A DNA stretch of 64,000 nucleotides, taken from assembly GCF_014284235.1 (NCBI RefSeq), contig NZ_JACOGD010000004.1:310001-374000 (forward strand), written 5' to 3'. How positions within the stretch are numbered: the stretch's first letter is position 1; each line of letters begins with the position of its first letter. Origin of the DNA: Cognatundibacterium curvum (lineage in GTDB: Bacteria; Pseudomonadota; Gammaproteobacteria; Burkholderiales; Burkholderiaceae_D). The notes beneath the pieces are model-generated. The model did not search any database and was not told the DNA's origin. It saw nothing but the letters and a program-made list of their open reading frames with translations. The translations under genes and the position numbers were made by a program. Positions 56,184 through 64,000 of this stretch are shown in pieces.

Positions 56184-57719
56184 TTACCCGGTCAGCCCGG
56201 CCAAAATGAAAAGCGTCAATTCGTCGTAGCGGAACGAAAAACCGTCACCAGCCTCACGTATCAAAACATCCTCATAGACGGGATCAGCATCTGCCTCATA
56301 AGGCTCTGAGACGGTTTCCATTACCGGCAAACGGACAGTCATTTGCTGACCAGACTCATCTACCACCGGACTGCCATCTGGCCGGGATACAGGAGCATCA
56401 ATGAACATCGGCTCTTTAATAACGACCGGCCTGACAACCAGCACCGGCTTATCGTCGATGATCTCGATCACCTCCTGGTCACGCTCATGCACAGCAACTT
56501 TTTGTTGCCGCACTTCGCGATGCTTAATGACTTTCTCTCCCATGTTGGTCTGGCGCTTTTCGTATTCAGCCGACCACACATCGTGACAAATAAACCCGAG
56601 AGAAAAAGGATCAATGCCATGCTTTTCGAGGATGGAGATCGCATGCTGAACAGTCAGACCAATATGCCAGCGAGCTTTATCCTCGCCTTTTTCTGCAACG
56701 GCATCCAACCACTGATAAACACCAATGCTATCGTGCATTTCGCGAGCTGCAGCGCGCATGGCGGCAGCAAATGGCTGGACTGCTGTTTTTTTGCGAGCAT
56801 CTGATGTCTGGATAGCGCCAGTCGTTGAATAGATGCCAGCCCAACGATTAGCAGCGATCCCATTGTATTGTCCACCATCAGTAGTTGGATAAAAATTACC
56901 ATTACCATCAATAATCGCTCTACCCGAACCGTTTGCGCTCAGCATTAAATAATGGTTAGCAGCGGCATGCACTTCAATGCGACTATTTACACCACCCTGA
57001 ATGTAACCCATGCGAGTGGTTGCCGAACTATTCCAAAATGAAACGTATGCTAAATCATCGGTCAACCGAATCAACTCAGAACCACCCTTAATTTGAAGCT
57101 GATTACCCAATCTCATCCCGGTATTGCACTCGATAATACTTGGCGCATATATCATCGGAGTATTGTCAAAATTGCCGCCAACTAATCCCGATTTATTACC
57201 CATAGCAATTACTGTCCCGCCGCCTGTCTGCACCAACATAGATGCGCCACGGCTTATGCCATCACCACCAACAACCAGAGTCTGACCGACCGATGATGGT
57301 GAGCCGAAAATTGCTATCACATCATCATAACTTGCAAGGCGCTTCCACGGCCCCCACGATGTAGCAGATACCGCCCGCCGCATCGCCACACTATCGCCGA
57401 TACTCAGCTGCACGGGAGTTCCCCCGCCTCCAGCGCCAGATGAGTTAAAGCCAGCTACGGTCATCACATATGCATATCCAACACCCGAGCCAGGCGGATT
57501 ATCAAAATTCACCGACTCATTGAATTCGATCACTGACGCGTAATTTTTATACTCCTGGGGTAGTTTTTTACCAGGCCGCGTATCAGGAATAGCCCAACTA
57601 CCACCGAACGTACTGAATACGGGGTTAACCGGATTACCCGCCGCCTGAAACTGCTGCCACAGCTGATTGAGCTTTGTTACATAATCACGGTCACCAGGTC
57701 TAAATAAATCCGCCATCAA
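56184..57719 (-). CDS. Prophage tail fibre with S74 intramolecular chaperone domain
   Basis: 511 residues. N-terminal part (MADLFRPGDRDYVTKLNQLW) likely attaches to the tail; a beta-rich fibre middle; then the S74 peptidase/chaperone domain with the self-cleavage site QTSDARKKTAVQPF and SLGFICHDVW. The family trims itself after helping trimer folding. An unusual long polar C-terminal extension (about 120 residues) follows. Probably the receptor-binding fibre. Overlaps the next gene by 4 bp. Confidence 0.85.
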   Translation of the reverse strand: MMADLFRPGDRDYVTKLNQLWQQFQAAGNPVNPVFSTFGGSWAIPDTRPGKKLPQEYKNYASVIEFNESVNFDNPPGSGVGYAYVMTVAGFNSSGAGGGGTPVQLSIGDSVAMRRAVSATSWGPWKRLASYDDVIAIFGSPSSVGQTLVVGGDGISRGASMLVQTGGGTVIAMGNKSGLVGGNFDNTPMIYAPSIIECNTGMRLGNQLQIKGGSELIRLTDDLAYVSFWNSSATTRMGYIQGGVNSRIEVHAAANHYLMLSANGSGRAIIDGNGNFYPTTDGGQYNGIAANRWAGIYSTTGAIQTSDARKKTAVQPFAAAMRAAAREMHDSIGVYQWLDAVAEKGEDKARWHIGLTVQHAISILEKHGIDPFSLGFICHDVWSAEYEKRQTNMGEKVIKHREVRQQKVAVHERDQEVIEIIDDKPVLVVRPVVIKEPMFIDAPVSRPDGSPVVDESGQQMTVRLPVMETVSEPYEADADPVYEDVLIREAGDGFSFRYDELTLFILAGLTG

Positions 57720-58540
57720 ATCTCCTCCAGCTCTATCGCTGCACTTGTACGGTTAAAAAAAGGCGTCGTCATCACAGGTGTGACGGCTAGTTTGCAATAC
57801 ATGCTGTGTGTCTGCTCCAACCTGACATCCAGCGAATCAGGGTAGAGCGAAAAATAAAATGGCCGCGCCAGACCACCACCCCAAACGACATCCCAGAATC
57901 GGTCCCGGTCACTGGCCCGCATCATTGATAATGAGATGTTTTGCTTGCGATGCCGGGTACTCATATCGGTCAACAGATCACCCCCACCCGTCCGGTAATG
58001 CTTGCTGGTATCCGTCATACCAATCGAGACGCCCAAATCAGCACTGCGCTCTGGCGACCAATAGTCGCCGACAACTGCGCGCCCTGCCTCGATGTATCCG
58101 GTTTGACTAGATGGATCCATCAACTCAATCACCAGGCGCAAAGCAAGCACTGGCGCTATCCAGCACTGCGCGATTGCCTGACGCGGCAAATAGGCATGCA
58201 TAGCAAGCGGCTCCACACCCCAACGCAGCTCATCGATTGTCTTAGGCGGACACGCCAGCTGCCAGCCGGTATCCGCCACCAGGTCGCCAGCGTAGCCATA
58301 TGCGGTGACACGCATCTGTGCCTGGGACGACAGATTGCTGTAGCAGAGCGCCACACCAGCAACCGGCTCTACTGTGGGCCAGCTCAGCGTCAGCGTGGCC
58401 GTGGCTGATGTAGACCGCCACACATCGGATTTCATGTCATTTTGCAGGCGATCCGGCGTCATCGCACCGGCGCTGGACGCGGCAGATATGGCGGCGCGAT
58501 CTGCTGCATTGTCATAAATGATTCGCAGGTTTGCTGGCAT
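57716..58540 (-). CDS. Prophage tail-region protein
   Basis: 274 residues, no signal and no membrane segment. Beta-rich, with LRLVIELMDPSSQTGYIEAG and RFWDVVWGGGLARPFYFSLY segments typical of tail-tip proteins that sit before fibre genes. No precise family recognised. Its 4-bp overlap with the fibre gene shows co-translation. Confidence 0.7.
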   Translation of the reverse strand: MPANLRIIYDNAADRAAISAASSAGAMTPDRLQNDMKSDVWRSTSATATLTLSWPTVEPVAGVALCYSNLSSQAQMRVTAYGYAGDLVADTGWQLACPPKTIDELRWGVEPLAMHAYLPRQAIAQCWIAPVLALRLVIELMDPSSQTGYIEAGRAVVGDYWSPERSADLGVSIGMTDTSKHYRTGGGDLLTDMSTRHRKQNISLSMMRASDRDRFWDVVWGGGLARPFYFSLYPDSLDVRLEQTHSMYCKLAVTPVMTTPFFNRTSAAIELEEI

Positions 58541-59340
58541 TACAACCCCGCGACATCAACGAGCATCAGCTGTCCACCACCAAAACTACTAAAGCGAATA
58601 CCAGCGTTATCCCTTGATCTCAACACAGGGGACGATACAGCGCCAGTGTTTGTAACCCTCACCCCCTCGACGTACATTGCCCCTTGAAATTGGCCCGCCG
58701 CAATTGCGCGACTGATGTGCTGAATACGCCCCTGAGTGATACAGACTGCATATTGGCCAGCAACACCTGCGTCAACAGATCCATTTTGCGCAGTTAAATC
58801 AGCAGCTGGCAATGGCGCGATACCACGAACCTTCATGACTGGATAGTCGCTATTAAACGTGGGCTGCCCTTGCTCATTCCAGGCCATCGCATTCCCCCAT
58901 TGCTGCACCACGGGCACCTGGTCAAACAAGTACCACCAAAATGTTTCCGGATTCGGATCAAAGCCGCCAAATGTGTACGTGTACTGGTCACCAGCTCGCT
59001 GCACCTTAATCAGTGCAATCGAAGTTAATGTTGGACGTATACACAGCACTGGGTTTTGCGCATTAACGGTTAACGTCGCAAACTGCATGTCCGCAGTTTG
59101 CTGCGCCATGTAAATCTGCCCTTTTTGCTTAAGTGACAGATTGAAAAACTTATCATCAATTTGAGTGATTCCATGATCACCAATTATCTGAAACCCAAAT
59201 GACATATTTGAAACTCTCTCAAAAGCTAAGGAATCAACCACATCAACACCAGGAGAAGAACCGCCACCAGAACCTCCGCCACACCCACTAAAAAATGCCG
59301 TAATTAATAAACCCGCTAGGATTTGCACCTTGATTCGCAT
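58540..59340 (-). CDS. Prophage tail-region protein with N-terminal lipoprotein signal
   Basis: 266 residues. Residues 1-45 form a lipoprotein signal (MRIKVQILAGLLITAFFSGC, lipobox FSGC, Cys20) and a Gly/Ser linker. The rest (from Met46, SFGFQIIGDHGITQIDDKFF) looks like a DUF6453-like tail protein, for which a start near Met46 (ATG 59205) would be the usual one. ATG 59340 has AGGGGGA five bases upstream, better than ATG 59205. The first 53 bases overlap the 3' end of the upstream gene in another frame. If real, this is a phage-coded lipoprotein. Confidence 0.65.
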   Translation of the reverse strand: MRIKVQILAGLLITAFFSGCGGGSGGGSSPGVDVVDSLAFERVSNMSFGFQIIGDHGITQIDDKFFNLSLKQKGQIYMAQQTADMQFATLTVNAQNPVLCIRPTLTSIALIKVQRAGDQYTYTFGGFDPNPETFWWYLFDQVPVVQQWGNAMAWNEQGQPTFNSDYPVMKVRGIAPLPAADLTAQNGSVDAGVAGQYAVCITQGRIQHISRAIAAGQFQGAMYVEGVRVTNTGAVSSPVLRSRDNAGIRFSSFGGGQLMLVDVAGL

Positions 59341-59590
59341 AGTTCCCCCTGAATGTCCAATTTATCCGCGTACCTACAATTTCAACGAAGCACATCACCA
59401 TTTGTGAGCCAGATCCATCTGAATAAAACATCGCAAACGGAGTGCCATTTGCCAACTCTGGCTTATCGACACCACCATTACCAGCCGCACCATCGATCTC
59501 TATTTTCCCCAACACACGACCCAACCGGTCACCAGTATCAAAAGTGAGTACACCACCCGCATCCCAAGTCCTAAAAACAAAATCGGTCAT
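59288..59590 (-). CDS. Small prophage tail-region protein
   Basis: 100 residues (MTDFVFRTWDAGGVLTFDTG ... GANPSGFINYGIF). Similar in style to small beta-rich tail-tip proteins of Burkholderiales phages. Overlaps the collagen-like tail gene by 4 bp and the lipoprotein-like gene by 53 bp in a different frame. Function unknown. Confidence 0.7.
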   Translation of the reverse strand: MTDFVFRTWDAGGVLTFDTGDRLGRVLGKIEIDGAAGNGGVDKPELANGTPFAMFYSDGSGSQMVMCFVEIVGTRINWTFRGNYANQGANPSGFINYGIF

Positions 59591-61395
59591 GGCCGCACAC
59601 CTATAAATGTTCTGATTTGCCCGTTTTTGTCGTAACCATAGAGCCCATTTGATTTAAGCTCAAAACGCTCGCCTACCTCAGCACTACGAAGCTGCAAGTT
59701 ACCCAGTGCATCAACCTGGAAATTCCCATTTGCAGATCGAATCGTCCCCGTCACAGTTAAATCACCGGTATTTGTAGATTGCGCTGACAGACTCCCGAAC
59801 TTAGCCGTCGACTGATATGGCGCAGACCAAACTGTGTTGCCGGTGACCGGGTTAAAAATGCCGTTGACCTGAAATACAGATTGCCCAGCCGCAGGAACAG
59901 GTGTACTCCACTGCCACGCACGCGACTCACCCCATGTGCCGGTAGCAGGCAAGCTATAGCCGCTCACAGACGCGAACGCGGGTGACGGATTGAGGCTGTA
60001 ACCATCAATCAGGCAATATGCAATGACTGCAGACGCACCCTGCGCACCGTTTTGGCCGTTCTGCCCGTTTTGTCCGTTTTGACCAGGCTGGCCGGGTTGA
60101 CCATCCAACCCCACATAACCAATTGCGGATATCGATGCAGTGCTCCAATCGATCAACGACGTTGCTGCAGCATTAGGATTCACCAGGTTGACAGCTGCCT
60201 CGTACAAAGTCGCGCCACGCGTAGGAGGCGGCGGCTTTGTGGCACTCCAGCCCTGCGGCACGTTGTTATAAGCGCCGGTTGTCCAGGTAAATGTCGCAGC
60301 CCCCGCGATTGCAGGCGCACCATTGATCGACCACTGATAAGCTCGAGCAGTCCCCATCGATACGCCAGCTGGCCCCGCTTGGCCAGGCTGCCCATCCTTG
60401 ACGAGCAGCTGCGGTACCGCCCACTCACCCGGCTCAATCGCATCAGTTGCGGTGTTGCTGGCGGCTGTCGACGTTGACACATACAAATAGGCACCACCTG
60501 CTGCCGGTACCGCCGTTGACCATCCACCATTCAAGCCCGCCAACGATGGCGGATTAAATGTATAGACAGTCTGTGCTGTTGGTCTGGCGGGCGGCTGATC
60601 ACTGGCGGTACGCTGGTAAATGTAGACCGTAGCCACGCTAATACCGTTTTGGCCGTTCTGCCCATTCTGTCCGGGCTGACCCGGCTGACCTGGCGCACCG
60701 TTTTGCACCAGCAGCACCGGGGACGACCATTCTGCAGACGCTATACCATCCGTTGCAGCTGCGCTGCTGGCACTCGCAACACAGACATACAGCGGATCAG
60801 ATCCGGCAGAGATTGTTTTTGACCAACCATTTGCCAATGCATCACCGGCTGGACTGGTAATTGCCCCAGCAGAAAACGTGTACACAACATCACCTGGCCG
60901 ATCTGCCGGGATAGTCGCAGAACGTTTGTATGCATTAACCTGCGCATTAGACAACCCGGCAGCACCGTTGATACCACCCGCACCAGCCACACCCTGCGGA
61001 CCCTGCGCACCTTGCGGCCCTTGTGCGCCTTGCTGACCTGGTGCGCCATCCGTCACGCGGGCAATGGTCTGTTTTGCGGTATAGGTCTGACCGTCTGCCT
61101 GCAGTGTGGCGGTGACCTCAACAGTATCAGCTGTCACATCGGCATACGCCAACGTGCGCGTGAGGCCAGCAGACCCAATCAGCCTTGATGCCCCATTTAC
61201 TGTAATCGCCGGAGAACCAATCAAACCGACCAGGGAAACATTGATCGCAATTGCGGCCGGAGACGCGACGCCAGCAGTCACTTTAAACACCGATGAACTG
61301 ACACTCATCAGTATCGCTTTTCCCTGCTTAGGATTGTCGCTCCTGATAGCTGCCGCCTGCAGGAGCACATCACGGTCATTCACAATCACACTCAT
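59587..61395 (-). CDS. Collagen-like prophage tail protein
   Basis: 602 residues. N-terminal ~125 residues resemble a tail-tip domain; then four short collagen-like Gly-X-Y runs (GAPGQQGAQGPQGAQGPQG; GAPGQPGQPGQNGQNGQNG; GQPGQAGPAGVS; GQPGQPGQNGQNGQNGQNG) separate similar beta-rich modules of about 80-110 residues (each with AYQWS- or IYQR-type starts). The C-terminus (LTVTGTIRSANGNFQVDALG) resembles the end of tail-tip J-like proteins. Likely trimeric. Confidence 0.8.
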   Translation of the reverse strand: MSVIVNDRDVLLQAAAIRSDNPKQGKAILMSVSSSVFKVTAGVASPAAIAINVSLVGLIGSPAITVNGASRLIGSAGLTRTLAYADVTADTVEVTATLQADGQTYTAKQTIARVTDGAPGQQGAQGPQGAQGPQGVAGAGGINGAAGLSNAQVNAYKRSATIPADRPGDVVYTFSAGAITSPAGDALANGWSKTISAGSDPLYVCVASASSAAATDGIASAEWSSPVLLVQNGAPGQPGQPGQNGQNGQNGISVATVYIYQRTASDQPPARPTAQTVYTFNPPSLAGLNGGWSTAVPAAGGAYLYVSTSTAASNTATDAIEPGEWAVPQLLVKDGQPGQAGPAGVSMGTARAYQWSINGAPAIAGAATFTWTTGAYNNVPQGWSATKPPPPTRGATLYEAAVNLVNPNAAATSLIDWSTASISAIGYVGLDGQPGQPGQNGQNGQNGQNGAQGASAVIAYCLIDGYSLNPSPAFASVSGYSLPATGTWGESRAWQWSTPVPAAGQSVFQVNGIFNPVTGNTVWSAPYQSTAKFGSLSAQSTNTGDLTVTGTIRSANGNFQVDALGNLQLRSAEVGERFELKSNGLYGYDKNGQIRTFIGVRP

Positions 61396-62855
61396 ACAAT
61401 CACCCCGATTTTTACTTTGCCGGTATCCCAGGCAACAGAGCGCATCACGACAACACCACCAACACCAGCAGACAATCCGAACCGGCTAACCATCACCGTC
61501 ACCGGCTGCCCTACCGACAATTGCATCAGCTCCGGTACGCCCTGCGCCTCATACACAGCGCGAGGGACCTTCCACATCGCCAACTGCCGTGCTGCCTCAA
61601 TGTCAGCATCACTTTTACGCAGCAAGCAGGTATTTTGTTGCGCTACCGTTGCATCCAATCGATACAGCGCTCTGGTCGTCTCATCCGATACAGATGCAAC
61701 TAGGTAGTCCTGCGCGTACAGCGCTTTGTGCTCCGGCGGCAAGGCTGTCTGCAGCTGGTTTTGCACTGTGTAGTTTCGGCAGTAGCCCAGCTTGATACCC
61801 GCGACTACATCAGTCCTGGTCTTAGGCACCAAGGACCGCTCCTCGATGTGCCGGTCAAGGATCTGAAACCCGCCAGGCGACGGTAAGCTGATCTGATACA
61901 GCTGAAACACACCTTGCGCCGATGCCACCAGCTGCGCACCAACACTCCCAGCCAGCTGCTGCACGGCTGCGATGCAATTGGTGCGCTCAGTCAGATAGAT
62001 ACCCATAGGCTGAGCGTGCGCCTGGTCGAACGCTAAGAAGTTAGGCGCATCGATGTCGGACGCCTGTAGCCTGGTCGATTGCGGACCAAATGACGTTAAG
62101 ATTCGCCGCACGATCCCCGCCAGAGAATTGACGTACCCCCCAGAATTGTCACCCTGGACGCTGCAGGTAATCTGTCCGATAGCTGCCTGATTAAGACGGA
62201 ACCGGCCAGCACTCAGAATGGGCGCAAAACTAACTGGCAGCCCATTGTCACGTACCTCAATGATTTGCTCGATTGCAGACGTATGCACTGCATACTCCAA
62301 CGTGGCCGGATCCGTCAGCACCGGCGTGACGTTGTGACACTCACCAAAACAGACTGGCAACAGCGCACCGGCGTTTGCACCCGCCCCACCAATCACCGCC
62401 TCAGAAAGCGGCATGTTTAACAGCTGCATCCGATCCCGCAATTTCAGCGCCAGAACATCCCGACCCTTTGGACTAACATCCGCAACGACGCCGCTAAAGA
62501 TCAACTGAAAATCAGCACGCCCCCAATCCGGATCACCAATCCAGGCACGAATCGGCCTATTCATCCAAATGTCAGTCAGCCAGGCATCGCGCACGCCGCC
62601 AGTGTTATTGATCTCAATATCCCCTGATGACACCGACGACGATGCGCCGATCGACAACTGTTCAGGAAAACTCATACCGACCTCAACCACAGGCAGATAC
62701 ACCTGGTTCGCAGGCACATCGGCTGGCCCCGTGTTGTATGCACCGGTCGACAAATAACGTGTCAACTCCTGACCTCCGGAGTTGACACCTATCTCGATCA
62801 GCACAACCCGACGCGCGCGGGATTTCAACCAACGCACAAAATCAGCTTGATTCAT
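61392..62855 (-). CDS. Prophage tail-tip/baseplate-like protein
   Basis: 487 residues. Conserved-looking blocks include RRVVLIEIGVNSGGQELTRY, LSIGASSSVSSGDIEINNTG, and FSGVVADVSPKGRDVLALKL, with late VSRFGLSAGVGGVVVMRSVA. Fits tail-tip proteins encoded between tape measure and fibre genes; I cannot name the family. 4-bp overlaps on both sides show a single translational chain. Confidence 0.7.
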   Translation of the reverse strand: MNQADFVRWLKSRARRVVLIEIGVNSGGQELTRYLSTGAYNTGPADVPANQVYLPVVEVGMSFPEQLSIGASSSVSSGDIEINNTGGVRDAWLTDIWMNRPIRAWIGDPDWGRADFQLIFSGVVADVSPKGRDVLALKLRDRMQLLNMPLSEAVIGGAGANAGALLPVCFGECHNVTPVLTDPATLEYAVHTSAIEQIIEVRDNGLPVSFAPILSAGRFRLNQAAIGQITCSVQGDNSGGYVNSLAGIVRRILTSFGPQSTRLQASDIDAPNFLAFDQAHAQPMGIYLTERTNCIAAVQQLAGSVGAQLVASAQGVFQLYQISLPSPGGFQILDRHIEERSLVPKTRTDVVAGIKLGYCRNYTVQNQLQTALPPEHKALYAQDYLVASVSDETTRALYRLDATVAQQNTCLLRKSDADIEAARQLAMWKVPRAVYEAQGVPELMQLSVGQPVTVMVSRFGLSAGVGGVVVMRSVAWDTGKVKIGVIV

Positions 62856-64000
62856 CGACGTAATACCCCTTGATTGTTTTGCTGCCAGACGACTTCCTTC
62901 TGGATTTTTACATTCGCAGCAGAGACCGCCTGCGCATTGCGCTCAGTCGCGTCATAGGTCGCAGCTACCTGGTCATTTGCGTTTTGATTTGCATCAGCAC
63001 GCAACTGAGCCACCTGACCATTGAGACGCTTAATCTCATCGATCAAAGCAACATCCGACGGACGACCGTATTGCGAAAAATCGACGTTTGGTGATCCCTT
63101 AGGATCCGTAATGCGCACAACAGGATCCTCCATCACGCGGATACGACGCCCCAGATCCAGCACAGCCTGTTCAACCCGACCTGTTGCAACGACCTGCTGA
63201 TTCATTGCATCCAGGCTGGCCCTTGCCAGATCCGCCTGCTGCTGCGCCCATTTCTCAATTTCAGCCGACTGGTTCATCACGCTGTTGAAATCGCGGGAAT
63301 ACGCATCGCTGCTGGAATTGACCACCCTTGACGCTTCTAGGAAGTCGTTGGCAGCCTGCTGGATACGCTGCTGCGCATCCTTGTCACCAGACTTAGCCAA
63401 GGCAAGCGTCTTCTCATACTGAGATTTAGCCTGCTCATACTTTTGCTGCGGCGTCAGAGTGGAGCTATTCGACAACAGCAACGACTCGCGGAATCGCCCC
63501 ATGCTCGATGCAAACGATGCGTAACTATCCAGCGTTTCCTGCACAGACTGCTTTTGTGCCGCATTCGCTTTATCGACAGCATCAACCATGTCGGAAAACG
63601 ATCCGGACAAGACCAACAACTGCCCCGTCAATTTCGCAGCAGCATCAGTGCCAGTGCCGGTCTGCTGGATCAGTTTTCTGAACTCATCCTTAGTCCGTGG
63701 CATTGCGATACCCAGACGTGCAAATTCAGCAGCAACACTCTGCGTAGCAGATGCAGCCTTCTCAGCATCAGAAAAATACTTATCCTGATACGTCGACAGC
63801 GCACTACTCAGATCCTTGGTCGATCCCGCACCATTGATCAGCGCACCGCCCAGATTTGCACCGTTCAGACCAACACCCGCCATTTGCTTGCGGATATCCG
63901 TCATTTCTTTGTATGCGGCTGCCAGATCCTGCGCAGTGCCGGTCATACCCTCTAATATCGTGCCAACCCCGGACAATCCCTCTTTTGCCAGGATAGACTG
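62852..64000 (-). CDS. Tail tape measure protein, C-terminal part
   Basis: The frame is open to the right window edge, so this is the last ~382 residues of a longer protein. Helical and coiled-coil-rich (YEQAKSQYEKTLALAKSGDK; LIDEIKRLNGQVAQLRADAN), typical of tape measure C-termini. TTG 63976 is only an internal codon. The protein sets tail length and leaves the tail with the DNA. Confidence 0.8.
   Translation of the reverse strand, partial: QSILAKEGLSGVGTILEGMTGTAQDLAAAYKEMTDIRKQMAGVGLNGANLGGALINGAGSTKDLSSALSTYQDKYFSDAEKAASATQSVAAEFARLGIAMPRTKDEFRKLIQQTGTGTDAAAKLTGQLLVLSGSFSDMVDAVDKANAAQKQSVQETLDSYASFASSMGRFRESLLLSNSSTLTPQQKYEQAKSQYEKTLALAKSGDKDAQQRIQQAANDFLEASRVVNSSSDAYSRDFNSVMNQSAEIEKWAQQQADLARASLDAMNQQVVATGRVEQAVLDLGRRIRVMEDPVVRITDPKGSPNVDFSQYGRPSDVALIDEIKRLNGQVAQLRADANQNANDQVAATYDATERNAQAVSAANVKIQKEVVWQQNNQGVLRR

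Noticed and set aside
59960-61060. Repeated Gly-X-Y DNA runs as a possible repeat element
   Set aside because: They are coding, in frame, and explained by collagen-like segments of one tail protein.

Overview
The window looks like the chromosome of a betaproteobacterium of the order Burkholderiales, most like the Oxalobacteraceae (Undibacterium/Herbaspirillum/Janthinobacterium type). The main reason is the conserved minus-strand block gyrA-serC-pheA-tyrA-aroA-cmk-rpsA-ihfB-lapA-lapB-ugd-hldE(kinase)-comEA-like-cysM, followed on the other side of gyrA by an OmpA-family gene, ubiG, gph and ssrA (tmRNA). The placement rests on gene order and protein similarity recalled from memory; no database search was possible. 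No tRNA, rRNA, CRISPR array or transposase gene was seen.

Layout. 1-10 kb holds mixed housekeeping and metabolic genes: the end of an OPT-family transporter, a DTW-domain tRNA-modification enzyme, a secreted lipoprotein, a TIGR01777 epimerase, a long TonB/TolA-like protein, a 4-hydroxyproline epimerase with AraC/PAS and GntR regulators beside it, and the ribosome-assembly GTPase YlqF. 10.2-19.2 kb is a broken accessory island. It contains a TPR gene with an in-frame stop, a 5.4-kb fragment of a giant secreted enzyme cut at both ends, and three tandem Rhs 3' ends on the opposite strand; two of these carry different C-terminal tips, each followed by a small membrane-protein gene. 19.2-27.4 kb carries a Cache-domain protein, a PLP decarboxylase, a secreted sedolisin-type (S53) protease with Ig repeats, a GNAT acetyltransferase, an NTF2-like protein and an HDAC-family deacetylase. 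27.6-32.6 kb is a MoxR-DUF58-TgpA operon with mltB directly behind it.

33-50 kb is the conserved core described above. It combines cysteine synthesis, LPS heptose and UDP-glucuronate synthesis, LPS-assembly regulation (LapA/LapB), IHF-beta, ribosomal protein S1, aromatic amino acid and serine synthesis, and DNA gyrase A. Transcription runs mostly on the minus strand with short gaps.

53.2-64 kb starts with ssrA and then enters a prophage whose genes all run on the minus strand towards ssrA: tape measure (cut by the window edge), tail and tail-tip proteins, a collagen-like tail protein, a tail fibre with an S74 chaperone domain, a lysis group (small one-TM protein, GH24 endolysin, 3-TM holin), and a four-gene block with its own promoter and a palindromic operator-like site. 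ssrA is a known integration target, so the prophage probably sits at its 3' end, with the integrase beyond the window.

The most unusual parts are the Rhs cassette array with candidate immunity genes, the doubly truncated giant enzyme fragment, the self-promoted cargo block at the prophage edge, and a prophage tail gene that seems to have gained a lipoprotein signal by reading a second frame of its upstream neighbour.
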